A stretch of DNA of 34,727 nucleotides. It comes from an uncultured Flavobacteriales bacterium (lineage in GTDB: Bacteria > Bacteroidota > Bacteroidia > Flavobacteriales_D > Sanyastnellaceae). Position numbers and translations under genes: made by a program. Below the pieces are notes generated by a model, which saw nothing but the letters and a program-made list of their open reading frames with translations, did no database searches and had not been told where the DNA came from. Where the stretch lies: contig CAJQJX010000002.1 in the NCBI GenBank assembly GCA_905478795.1, forward strand, positions 1 to 34,727. Reading direction: 5' to 3'. Shown one piece after another: positions 1 to 7,954 of the stretch. Numbering within the stretch: position 1 is the stretch's first letter; every line of letters begins with the position of its first letter.

Positions 1-17
1 CCGTCCGAAGAAGACTT

Positions 18-2699
18 TCACTCCCGAAGGTAGTACTGGTCGAAGAAGATGCGGTAACCGTCTACATTTTTACTCTTGAAGAGCTCAACGTAGTTCTCTG
101 TGTGAATCACAAACGTCTTGTATCCGCTGGTGTTAAAGTCAATCATCGACTCCCGGTTTCCGGTCAAAACCCGGTAGTAATCCATAGCCCTGTCCTTTCT
201 GACAAACTGTTTGACCAACACCAATTGATTCTCTCTGTCCAACAGGTTGCTGGTGACCTTGAGCTCAGCGCTGGCGAAATACTGCCGGTTAAAGTCAGAC
301 AGGGCTGCTTTCGTGCCCTCTGCATCTCCATCCTTTACAGGTATGATGACCCCTAAATAATGCTCTAGGACAGGCTTGTCGATGTAATTCCCCATGTCTG
401 GCATGTTCGGAACAACGCCTGTTTTCTCCTCTTTCGATTGCTTGCTGCCCTCACCCAGACCCGCGAGAATCTCTTGTGCCGCCACCCCTTGTTCTGTGGA
501 ATCACAACTGGCGACCACCTCCTTCAAGGCGTCGATGTAATTGTCGCGCCCCCGGGCACGTCCGTCCAACCATCCAATGCACTGTGCCTTCAAAAAGCGG
601 TACCGGCACTCTTGGGTGTGATTAGAAACCGTATCCATCATCGCGTTGATCTCTGTCAGAATCTCTTGGTAGTCCTTTTGAGCATAGTAACGAATGACGT
701 GGGCCTCGTAGGCGGCGAGTTCGTCCAACCTGCGCTGCTCTTCGAAATCAACAAAATCAGGATCCTCAACAAGTTGGGCCCATTCGCTGTCTGGGTAACG
801 CAATGAAATCTGATCGGCCCAATACTGAGAGTTGCAGGTGCTGCAGAACGGGTTCGCATAATTTTCCGTCTCTTCCAAAAACAGGTAAGTCCTGTACAGT
901 TGATAGTGGGCCAGCGGATGCTCGCCACTCTCTTCGTAGCGATCCAACAGGTCCACCCAGGCCTCGATGGCGTTGTCTGTGTCTTCGAGCTTCTCCTTGT
1001 AAATCACCCCGCTTTGATAGACCGCCGTCGCTGTCTCTACATCCACCTCATTTCGCTGTTCCTCTTCGCAGGGCAAACCCTCCATCAGCTCCTCTGGCGT
1101 CGGAAGCTCCCCACCGGAGGACAACAAGTCCACAGCAGACACTTCGTCTACCACATCATCAATGGTCCCAAAGGCAGAGGCCATTTTTCGACTTCTCCTC
1201 CAATCATCTTCTAATATCCGATCTCCCCATCGGTCGGTGAAAAAGGACAGTCCCGCGGTCCTCAACCTTGGGTTGTACGGCCAAAAAGCGGTCGCGCTGC
1301 CCGGGCCATTGAAACTGGCCTGAATGGCCTCCTCTGCCAAGCGCTCCGCCTCCGCTTGCTCCGCCTCTTGCGCCACCCTCAAGTCCTCAATGATTTCCTC
1401 CAACCTGGCAAATCGGCTGTCCTCGTCCAGGTTGCAAAGCTCCCGAAGGCTGTCATTGCGCACAATCACCGTCAACTGCTCCACAAGCTCAGTCAGGCTC
1501 CGCGCATTGTTCCGCACCTCCGCATAACGGGGGTGGTCCTCGTCCATATTGGACAAGGTGCTGTCATAGTATGCTTGAGCCAACTCATAAGACCGGTCTT
1601 CTAAGTGGAGATCCGCCAAAGCCAAGAAGCTTTTCATACGTGGCCTCCGGTTTCCAGAATCCTCCGCCAAAGCGTCCCGCAGATAATCCATGCCCTCTTC
1701 ACGATTGAGCTCCTCGAGTTCGATTTGAGCCAAGGCGTAGAACACCTGGTCTCGGTATGCCTCATTCTTGTCGTCATCGAGCATGTCGTAAAACAGCTCC
1801 CGAATCTCTTCGCTTCTCCCCCCCCTTCGATCGTACGCCAGGGCCTGCTGCATGCGCGCCTGGAACTCCATTTCGTAAGGCGTCTTTAGCTTGACCACGT
1901 CCTCAAACAAGTCGATGGCCTGCTGGTTGCGTCCGTAGCGCTGCTTCAGTTGAGCCAACACAAACATGGGGCGGGCACGTTCCCTCTTCTTCTTGATCAA
2001 CGGGATGGCCCGTTCGATCGATGCCATGGCCTCCTCAAAATTGTTCTGCGTCAAAAGGAAGTCCGCTTGAACCAAAAAAGCATCCGCGCGCAAAGTTTCA
2101 GATGCGTCTCGCTCTCCCACCGCCTTAAGCAGTGCCGAGTTGGCTTTAGGCATGTTCTCCAACGCCATATACGTGCGCGCCAACCAGGCACCGGCCGCTA
2201 CCTGGCTATCCGGTTCTTTGTGCTTTCGTTGCAAATACTTGAAGACCTCTTCGGCCTTGACAAAGTCTCCTTTGTAGAAGTGTCCCTTTCCGATGATCGT
2301 GTAGTTGTCATCGATCCACCGATTGAGCTGAGGCCGCTTGAAATCCTTCTTCAAACTCGACGGCGGCGTCATGGCGTGTCGGTCTACAACGCGCGAACAC
2401 TTCTCAATCGCCCGCTCCATCAGTGGGTACAAAAAATCAGCTTGATCTTCGGTTCCATATAAGAACAGCGGAATCACTTCGTCCCAGTTTTCTTCTTGCG
2501 ACTCCGCTAATTTTTGATCGGCTTCCTCCATGGCCAGGCGCGCAAAGTGGAAGCCGTTAAAACGAGAGGTTGTGTTGTGATAAGCCCTGTATGCACGCCC
2601 GTCTCGCTGCGTACTACAACCGGTCCACAATACAGAAAGCACCAGCAGGAGTGAAAACACAACCCGCCCTGATAACAGACTTCTCCACCTCGATGTCAT
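18..2699 (-). CDS. sprE: T9SS/gliding lipoprotein SprE (PorW) homologue, TPR-rich
   Basis: This is an 893-residue protein resembling SprE/PorW, a periplasm-facing lipoprotein needed for type IX secretion and gliding. The chosen ATG at 2699 gives a short signal peptide with a hydrophobic core and a lipobox ending in Cys (VLWTGCSTQ), so the protein should be lipidated. The family hallmark after the Cys is visible (RAYHNTTSRFNGFHFARLAM, then NWDEVIPLF). Residues of roughly 130-480 are helical TPR-like repeats (FVKAEEVFKYL, AIDLFEDVVKL, ELAQAYYDSTL), and TPR-like helices recur after about 580 (DNAIEAWVDLL). The length is close to that of Flavobacterium SprE. The open frame continues upstream to 3098, but that extension is antisense to the M23 gene and would bury the signal peptide. 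It is transcribed divergently from the M23 gene across a 147-bp gap. Confidence 0.9.
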   Translation of the reverse strand: MTSRWRSLLSGRVVFSLLLVLSVLWTGCSTQRDGRAYRAYHNTTSRFNGFHFARLAMEEADQKLAESQEENWDEVIPLFLYGTEDQADFLYPLMERAIEKCSRVVDRHAMTPPSSLKKDFKRPQLNRWIDDNYTIIGKGHFYKGDFVKAEEVFKYLQRKHKEPDSQVAAGAWLARTYMALENMPKANSALLKAVGERDASETLRADAFLVQADFLLTQNNFEEAMASIERAIPLIKKKRERARPMFVLAQLKQRYGRNQQAIDLFEDVVKLKTPYEMEFQARMQQALAYDRRGGRSEEIRELFYDMLDDDKNEAYRDQVFYALAQIELEELNREEGMDYLRDALAEDSGNRRPRMKSFLALADLHLEDRSYELAQAYYDSTLSNMDEDHPRYAEVRNNARSLTELVEQLTVIVRNDSLRELCNLDEDSRFARLEEIIEDLRVAQEAEQAEAERLAEEAIQASFNGPGSATAFWPYNPRLRTAGLSFFTDRWGDRILEDDWRRSRKMASAFGTIDDVVDEVSAVDLLSSGGELPTPEELMEGLPCEEEQRNEVDVETATAVYQSGVIYKEKLEDTDNAIEAWVDLLDRYEESGEHPLAHYQLYRTYLFLEETENYANPFCSTCNSQYWADQISLRYPDSEWAQLVEDPDFVDFEEQRRLDELAAYEAHVIRYYAQKDYQEILTEINAMMDTVSNHTQECRYRFLKAQCIGWLDGRARGRDNYIDALKEVVASCDSTEQGVAAQEILAGLGEGSKQSKEEKTGVVPNMPDMGNYIDKPVLEHYLGVIIPVKDGDAEGTKAALSDFNRQYFASAELKVTSNLLDRENQLVLVKQFVRKDRAMDYYRVLTGNRESMIDFNTSGYKTFVIHTENYVELFKSKNVDGYRIFFDQYYLRE

Positions 2700-2846
2700 G
2701 GGCTGGTGATTGGTTGTGGGGGTTCGATGCATGATGTGCAACAGTGCGTTCTGCAAACTCAACAGCCGCGAAAATATTGCAATAGAACCGCCCCATCTGC
2801 AAAATACCCGGCACACTGCCATGTTCTCTGCCATCTTTGGACTCAG

Positions 2847-3728
2847 ATGAAATCGAATAAGCCACATCAAGCGCCCAAGCGAAAGCCCCAAAAGCGCAAC
2901 GACTATCGGCTGATCCTGCAGGAAGAAGGAACATTTGCAGAAAAATGGGCCCTTCGGGTCAAGCCGGGTCAACTCCGTTGGATGGCGACCGCCACCGTCA
3001 TCACCATCATCGGGGTGACCTATGCGGTTGTTGCATTGACACCCCTGCGCGAATGGGTGGTACCCGGTTATGTGTCCACCGAAACGCGTCAAATGCAAAA
3101 GGACGCATGGATGGCCACCGATTCCTTGTCAAGAGAACTCGACATTCAGGCCCAATACCTCGAAAACATGATCGCGGTCATTGAGGGGCGCATGTCCCCT
3201 GAGTCGTTATTGGATACCGCTGGTCAAAACCCATCATCGAGCAACCCGGTCACAACGGCCGGCCCCAATGCCTCTCTAGAACGCTTGCGGATGGAAGTGG
3301 CAGAGGAAGACGCCTTTTCAATTGGCCGCAGCGGAGGGCTCGATGACACGGGCCTTTGGCTGTCTCCTGTTGACGGTCAGGTGTCAGATGGTTGGAACCC
3401 TGCCGTAGAGCACTGGGGCATTGACTTGGTCGCCCCAGAAAACAGTCCGGTCAAAGCGGCGGGCGCGGGTACTGTTGTTTTTGCGGGGTTTACTGCCGGT
3501 GGGGGGCACACCGTCATCCTGCAACATCTCGGAGACAAACTATCGGTCTACATGCACAATAGCAGACTGGAAGTTCGCGCCGGTGATCGGGTGGTTCAAG
3601 GTGAGGTCATTGCCATTATTGGCAACTCAGGGGACCACAGCACCGGGCCACACCTGCACTTTGAGTGGTGGGAAAACGGGGCGCCAATTGACCCCGCACT
3701 GCGCATCAACCTGGTCGCTTCAAAGTGA
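2847..3728 (+). CDS. Membrane-anchored M23 (LytM-type) peptidase
   Basis: This is a 293-residue putative zinc metallo-endopeptidase acting on peptidoglycan cross-links in the periplasm. It has a basic N-terminal cytoplasmic stretch, one membrane segment at about residues 45-64, a linker with a likely short coiled coil (about 75-125), and a C-terminal LytM domain. The zinc ligands are present: H189 and D193 in HWGID, and H269/H271 in HLHFE. The domain therefore looks catalytically intact rather than a degenerate EnvC/NlpD-type activator. I chose the ATG at 2847, giving MKSNKPHQAP, because the longer frame from 2706 has no signal and overlaps the SprE leader region. The stop codon overlaps the convergent kinase gene by 9 bp. 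The divergent SprE gene hints at a link with envelope or T9SS assembly, but that is inference. Confidence 0.88.
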   Translation: MKSNKPHQAPKRKPQKRNDYRLILQEEGTFAEKWALRVKPGQLRWMATATVITIIGVTYAVVALTPLREWVVPGYVSTETRQMQKDAWMATDSLSRELDIQAQYLENMIAVIEGRMSPESLLDTAGQNPSSSNPVTTAGPNASLERLRMEVAEEDAFSIGRSGGLDDTGLWLSPVDGQVSDGWNPAVEHWGIDLVAPENSPVKAAGAGTVVFAGFTAGGGHTVILQHLGDKLSVYMHNSRLEVRAGDRVVQGEVIAIIGNSGDHSTGPHLHFEWWENGAPIDPALRINLVASK

Positions 3729-4682
3729 CACCTCCACCCGTTGCTCTTCCCAGCGGGTCATCTTTCTGAATTGCGCCAAGCGCGCATTCAGGGCCGCTTG
3801 CTCAATGGTAGAAATGCCTTCCGTGCCAAAAGACTCGCACGTAAAACTGGCCAAAGCACTGCCCACAACGACAGCCTCCTTCATAGACTCAAAGTCAGTC
3901 TGACCCACTGAAGCCAGGTGGCTAATAAAGCCGCCCGCAAAAGAGTCACCCGCACCCGTGGGGTCCACCACCTCTTCTAGCGGAAGCGCCGGACAGAAGA
4001 AGTACTCTACCCCATCGGCACCGTTGTGAAACAACAACGCACCGTGTTCTCCTTTCTTGATAATCAAGTAACGCGGACCCATTTCTAAAATACACCGCGC
4101 CGCCTTGATGAGACTGCGTTCACCTGATAGCTGGCGAGACTCCTCGTCATTGATCGTAAGAACATCGACCCGCGCAATCACCGCCTTCAATGGCTCCATG
4201 GCGATGTCCATCCAAAAGTTCATGGTGTCCAATACCACCAGGTTTGGCCGCTCGTCGAGCTGATCCAAAACAGACGCCTGCAAATTGGGATCAATATTTC
4301 CCAGCATTAACCACTTGGCGCACCTCCAAGCTTCAGGAATAACAGGATTAAAATCAGCCAAAACATTCAGCTCCGTGGCCAAAGTGTCTCGGCCATTCAT
4401 GTCCATGTGGTACGAACCAGACCAGAAAAAACTCTTCCCCCCCGCTTTTCGCTCAATGCCCTCTACCAACATTCCTGAGGCTTCCATCCGGTTGAGCTCC
4501 TCTTGTGGAAAGTCATCCCCCACTATGCTTACCAGTCCGGTACGAACGCCTTTTGTGCTGGCCGACCAACCGATGTAAGTGCCTGCACCACCCACAATGC
4601 GCTCTCTTGAGCCGAAGGGGGTTTTGATGGAGTCAAAGGCAACGGTACCCACCGCAAGCACTGAAGAAGAATCAAATGACAT
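3720..4682 (-). CDS. PfkB/ribokinase-family sugar or nucleoside kinase
   Basis: This is a 320-residue cytoplasmic kinase of the PfkB family, which phosphorylates a sugar or nucleoside hydroxyl with ATP. The N-terminal PfkB signature is seen as GGAGTYIGWSAS, and the C-terminal signature DPTGAGDSFAGGF carries the predicted catalytic base D246 and the GAGD anion hole. The ATP-site strand LIIKKGEHGALLF precedes it. The exact substrate cannot be read from the sequence. The family includes ribokinase, adenosine kinase and fructokinase, and this orthologue type is usually annotated only as PfkB-family carbohydrate kinase in Bacteroidota. The ATG at 4682 sits 17 nt after a perfect Bacteroidota -7 box. 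The gene's end overlaps the M23 gene tail-to-tail. Confidence 0.88.
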   Translation of the reverse strand: MSFDSSSVLAVGTVAFDSIKTPFGSRERIVGGAGTYIGWSASTKGVRTGLVSIVGDDFPQEELNRMEASGMLVEGIERKAGGKSFFWSGSYHMDMNGRDTLATELNVLADFNPVIPEAWRCAKWLMLGNIDPNLQASVLDQLDERPNLVVLDTMNFWMDIAMEPLKAVIARVDVLTINDEESRQLSGERSLIKAARCILEMGPRYLIIKKGEHGALLFHNGADGVEYFFCPALPLEEVVDPTGAGDSFAGGFISHLASVGQTDFESMKEAVVVGSALASFTCESFGTEGISTIEQAALNARLAQFRKMTRWEEQRVEVSL

Positions 4683-4699
4683 CTTGAAATAATCAGCGG

Positions 4700-4707
4700 C
4701 AAAGATA
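4700..4707 (-). promoter_or_regulatory. Bacteroidota -7 element for the PfkB kinase gene
   Basis: On the minus strand these positions read TATCTTTG, a perfect match to the TAnnTTTG -7 consensus of the Bacteroidota housekeeping sigma factor. It lies 17 nt upstream of the ATG at 4682, implying a very short leader. No TTG at the usual 19-21 nt spacing was found; the nearest, at 4740-4738, is 30 nt away. The -33 half is therefore weak or absent. Confidence 0.5.
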
Positions 4708-4734
4708 GTGCGCCTCTTTATGGGCCCTCAGACA

Positions 4735-4765
4735 TTGCAATCATTAAAGAAACGGCGTATCTTTG
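4735..4765 (+). promoter_or_regulatory. Promoter of tRNA-Asn (TTG-N20-TAnnTTTG)
   Basis: TTG at 4735-4737 is followed after 20 nt by TATCTTTG at 4758-4765. This is the -33/-7 arrangement described for the Bacteroidota primary sigma factor. Transcription would begin a few bases later, about 20 nt before the mature tRNA 5' end at 4793. The gap therefore carries back-to-back promoters for the tRNA and the PfkB kinase. Confidence 0.65.
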
Positions 4766-4792
4766 CGCTCCCTATTTTATGGGACTGAGCAT

Positions 4793-4866
4793 TCCCCTAT
4801 AGCTCAGCTGGTTAGAGCGACTGACTGTTAATCAGTAGGTCCCTGGTTCAAGTCCAGGTGGGGGAG
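4793..4866 (+). tRNA. tRNA-Asn (anticodon GTT)
   Basis: This is a 74-nt cloverleaf. The acceptor 5' arm TCCCCTA pairs with TGGGGGA (one G-U pair), and the discriminator base is G, as expected for Asn. The D-arm is AGCTCAGCTGGTTAGAGCG-like. The anticodon stem-loop CTGACTGTTAATCAG carries GTT. The T-arm is CCTGG-TTCAAGT-CCAGG. The 3' CCA is not encoded, since the bases after the discriminator are CACA, so CCA would be added by nucleotidyltransferase. It is a single tRNA and not part of a cluster. Confidence 0.96.
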
Positions 4867-4876
4867 CACAAAAAAA

Positions 4877-4897
4877 CCCCGGAGACGATCTCCGGGG
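4877..4897. terminator. Bidirectional intrinsic terminator
   Basis: A perfect 9-bp stem (CCCCGGAGA / TCTCCGGGG) with a CGA loop is flanked by an A run on the left (about 4870-4876) and a T-rich run on the right (4898-4908). On the plus strand it ends the tRNA-Asn transcript 10 nt after the mature end. On the minus strand it ends the LytTR response-regulator operon, whose stop codon is at 4926. Confidence 0.9.
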
Positions 4898-4925
4898 TTT
4901 TCTTTTTTAAGCCTTATCCAATGAC

Positions 4926-5675
4926 TCAGAGCAGATTGATCCTGCTCGCAAGCAAGTCCTTGTAGCTGCCGCCAATGGGGATTTCCTTTTCCATGTCACG
5001 CACCTGGATCATGGAGTATTTGATGCTGTGGATGGCGTCCAAATTCACGATGTAGCTTCTGTGAACACGCATGAACCGACGCTCACTTAGCTTGTTCTCC
5101 ACATCCTTCATTGTACTGTGGATGGTGAAACTCTGTTCTGGAGTGTGCACCACCACATAGTCCTTCAACGCCTCAATGAAGAGCAAGTCGTTGTGGTCGA
5201 TCTTCATCAACCGACTGCGGTTCTTCACGAACAAATACTCTGCCGATTCTTTGTGCTCGGCCATGTTCCGCAAGAACTCATTCTCGAGCCTGGCCTCTTG
5301 CTCTTTGGAGAATTTGTGGATGGCCATCTCAATGCTGGTCTGCAGGTCTACATCCTTGAAGGGCTTCAAAATGTATCCGTGTGGTTCTGCAAGCTTTGCT
5401 TCACCCAACGTACTGCGGTCAGCATAAGCCGTCAAGAAGATGATGGGAACATCCAACGTGCGCTTTATTTCCTCCGCTGCTGCAATGCCGTTCATGTCGC
5501 CCTTCAACATGATGTCCATCAGAATCACGTCGGGCCTCAGCCGCACTGCGAGGTCAATAGCGTCTTCTCCGTTGTCGGCCGATCCTACAACGTTGTACCC
5601 AATCTTCTCGAGGGTCTGTTCAATGTCTTTGCGAACGATGCTCTCGTCCTCAGTTACCAGAATGTTGATAGACAT
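4926..5675 (-). CDS. LytTR-family two-component response regulator
   Basis: This is a 249-residue response regulator. The receiver domain spans about residues 1-125, with the acidic pair D10/E11, phospho-acceptor D54 in ILMDIML, the switch Thr in LTAYAD and Lys in LKPF. After a helical linker, a LytTR DNA-binding domain occupies about 145-249 (LLFIEALKDYVVVHT, then FMRVHRSYIVNLDAI). Such regulators bind direct repeats upstream of target genes. It lies 56 nt downstream of the histidine kinase gene on the same strand and is the natural partner of that kinase. It is the last gene before the bidirectional terminator. Confidence 0.93.
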   Translation of the reverse strand: MSINILVTEDESIVRKDIEQTLEKIGYNVVGSADNGEDAIDLAVRLRPDVILMDIMLKGDMNGIAAAEEIKRTLDVPIIFLTAYADRSTLGEAKLAEPHGYILKPFKDVDLQTSIEMAIHKFSKEQEARLENEFLRNMAEHKESAEYLFVKNRSRLMKIDHNDLLFIEALKDYVVVHTPEQSFTIHSTMKDVENKLSERRFMRVHRSYIVNLDAIHSIKYSMIQVRDMEKEIPIGGSYKDLLASRINLL

Positions 5676-5711
5676 ATGGCTACGGGTTAAGGTCCGTTGA
5701 CTTGTGGAATA

Positions 5712-5728
5712 GTTCGATTAATTCGAAC
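5712..5728. repeat. Short inverted repeat between kinase and regulator genes
   Basis: GTTCGA and TCGAAC flank a 5-nt TTAAT spacer. It sits in the 56-nt gap between the kinase stop codon (5732) and the regulator start (5675). There is no T tract, so it is not a standard terminator. It could be a weak intercistronic hairpin or a binding site; only the symmetry is certain. Confidence 0.35.
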
Positions 5729-5731
5729 AGT

Positions 5732-7954
5732 TTATCCGTCAAACAGGTTTTTAGGTCGCCGAAAGCTAATCAAAAAGCGGGTACCCTCATCCGATTCTGC
5801 AGTCAACTGAGCATCGAGTTGCTCGCTCAAGGCCTGAACCAGGTAAAGACCCAACGAGTCACGGCCGCTCCAGTCGAATCCTTCGGGCAAACCAACCCCG
5901 TCATCTTTTACCTCGATGAACACCTCCTCTTCTTCTTCAACATCGGGCAAATCTTGCACCCAAAGCTTCACCGTAATGGTGCCTTTCTTACGGCCCACAA
6001 ACGCATATTTCATCGCGTTTGAAACCCACTCATTCAAAATCAAACCGCATGGAATTGCCTGATCCAGAGGGGCTTCGACGTCTTCCAACTCCGTCACCAA
6101 TTCCACTTGCGTCTCACTCCGGTAACTCTGAATAATGTTGCCCGCGATCCGCTTTATGTAGCTCGGGAAGCTGATTCGCGAGACGTCCGTATTCTGGTAC
6201 AGAGTCTCGTGAATAACACTCATGGTCGAGACCCTATTCTGGATCTCTTCTAAGCCCGTAATGGTCTTTTCGTCATCCACAAATTTCTTCTGCAAATTCA
6301 GAATAGAGTGGATGATTTGAAGGTTGTTTTTGACCCGATGGTGGACCTCCTGCAGCAAAATCTCTTTCTCCTTCAGGGCGTCGCGAATCCTACGGTCAAT
6401 CAGCTTGCGCTCTGTTATGTCATAGGCAATCGCACTGATTTCAGGTTTACTTCCTGGTGAATCAATGGGGTTCAAAAACAGCTGTAACCAACGCCTTGCA
6501 CCATCTGTTTCGTTCCGGCTAACAGCCCACTCAAACCGCTGGGGCTTGCCTGTCAACGCCCTCGAAAAACGGTCCTTAATGTCGAATCCATTGAGATCAA
6601 CACTGATCAATACCTGGCCTTGCAGCGCCACACTCCTGCTTTCATTGTCACTAGAGGCGTCCTCCAATGCAAGCCATTTATCGAAGTTGGCGTTAGCGCT
6701 CGTTACATGATGGTCTTCAGAAGCCGTCCAAATGATGAAGTCCTCTCCGGACTCTACAATCGACCGAAGACGTGCTGTGGCCCCCTTCAACGCAGATTCT
6801 GCGGCAATACGCTGCTCAATTTGTTGGGTAAGCTGTTGGTTGGCTTCTTCGGCAACCTCCGCACGAATGCGTTCTTGCATCAAAGAATACCTGTCCGTAA
6901 CGTCCGATAAATTGACCTGAACAGCGGGTTGGCCATCAAAGATGGTCAGCTTCCACTTCAGCATGATGCGCTTGCCCCCGGGCAATTCAACCTCCCACTC
7001 AGACACTGACCTTCCAGAACGCGTCTCTTTGGCTGAGGTTCCGATTCGCTTCGACATCGACGCTGGAAAAAGCGCCTCGAATTTCATCCCCTCCACGTCA
7101 ATGTTCTCGAAAAGGTCATGTGCCACGGGGTTGGCAAAACGCACCATTTCATCCACCAACAACACAATTCCGTTTGGCGAGCTCTGAACAAGCAACCTGA
7201 ATCGCTCGCGCTCTTGCACCAAATCAAATTCAATCCGCTTGCGGTCCGAAACATCGTACATCATCCAAACCTCAAGGCCATCCTCAAGTTTTCCTTTTCC
7301 GATGTCCAGGTGAAGGGTCTCTCCTGCTTTATTGATGAGGTTCCAATCAGCCCGATCAATGACGCCACTTCCCACAATAGGTTCAAGGTTTCCAAGGCGC
7401 TTAAATCCCAACTGCTTGATAGAGTCTCCAATGACTTCCTCTGGATGCTCGAGGCCCATCATCACCAAAAACCGGGTATTGACATCTAAAACAATCCCCT
7501 CCTTGACCAACACAATGCCTTCCTGTGCAATGTCATTTAACCGGCGATAATGGGCCTCCCGGTCCTGCAGCGCCTGCTGCCTGAACTGTTGCTCACTAAT
7601 GTCAACAAGCTGCAGTAAACCCGTCCCATTCGGGCCAGGTGTCAAACGGACTTCACACTGAAAAGTCTGTTGCTTTCCGCGCTTTAAGACCAATTCCATG
7701 CGCACCGGAATGCGCTCACTTGGAACCACATCTCCCCAACAAGCGTTGTAGTAAGTCCTGTCTTCATTCCGCCATTGAAACAAAGCAGACTGCAACCAGT
7801 CAAAAGCTTCAAAACCCTTACTCAGGCCAAGCAAAAATCGAGCACGCTCATTGGCGTTCACCACTTTTGAGTCGACCAACAACAGCAAAGCAGATGGCAA
7901 GGCGTCCATCCAATCTGCAGGCCAAGAACCCGTCAATTCGTTTTTGTCAGCCAT
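5732..7954 (-). CDS. Cytoplasmic multi-PAS sensor histidine kinase (HisKA_2 family)
   Basis: This is a 740-residue kinase with no membrane segment or signal peptide. Four PAS-like modules can be traced at about residues 15-125, 140-250, 255-365 and 405-520, separated by helical linkers; two end in the typical DVSDRK/DITERK exit motif. The HisKA_2 phospho-acceptor motif EVHHRVKNNLQ places the predicted phosphorylated His at H539. The ATPase domain follows, with an N box (LNEWVSNAMKYAF), G1 (DDGVGLPEGFD) and G2 (SLGLYLVQ). I chose the ATG at 7954 because it overlaps the upstream stop codon as TGATG, which suggests translational coupling; the longer frame to 8050 has no support. The input signal is unknown. 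The LytTR regulator downstream is the likely phospho-acceptor. Confidence 0.9.
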   Translation of the reverse strand: MADKNELTGSWPADWMDALPSALLLLVDSKVVNANERARFLLGLSKGFEAFDWLQSALFQWRNEDRTYYNACWGDVVPSERIPVRMELVLKRGKQQTFQCEVRLTPGPNGTGLLQLVDISEQQFRQQALQDREAHYRRLNDIAQEGIVLVKEGIVLDVNTRFLVMMGLEHPEEVIGDSIKQLGFKRLGNLEPIVGSGVIDRADWNLINKAGETLHLDIGKGKLEDGLEVWMMYDVSDRKRIEFDLVQERERFRLLVQSSPNGIVLLVDEMVRFANPVAHDLFENIDVEGMKFEALFPASMSKRIGTSAKETRSGRSVSEWEVELPGGKRIMLKWKLTIFDGQPAVQVNLSDVTDRYSLMQERIRAEVAEEANQQLTQQIEQRIAAESALKGATARLRSIVESGEDFIIWTASEDHHVTSANANFDKWLALEDASSDNESRSVALQGQVLISVDLNGFDIKDRFSRALTGKPQRFEWAVSRNETDGARRWLQLFLNPIDSPGSKPEISAIAYDITERKLIDRRIRDALKEKEILLQEVHHRVKNNLQIIHSILNLQKKFVDDEKTITGLEEIQNRVSTMSVIHETLYQNTDVSRISFPSYIKRIAGNIIQSYRSETQVELVTELEDVEAPLDQAIPCGLILNEWVSNAMKYAFVGRKKGTITVKLWVQDLPDVEEEEEVFIEVKDDGVGLPEGFDWSGRDSLGLYLVQALSEQLDAQLTAESDEGTRFLISFRRPKNLFDG

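Noticed and set aside
2706-2846. N-terminal extension of the M23 gene
   Set aside because: It runs through the divergent promoter region and nearly to the SprE start; a basic N-terminus plus one membrane segment from 2847 is the more natural protein.
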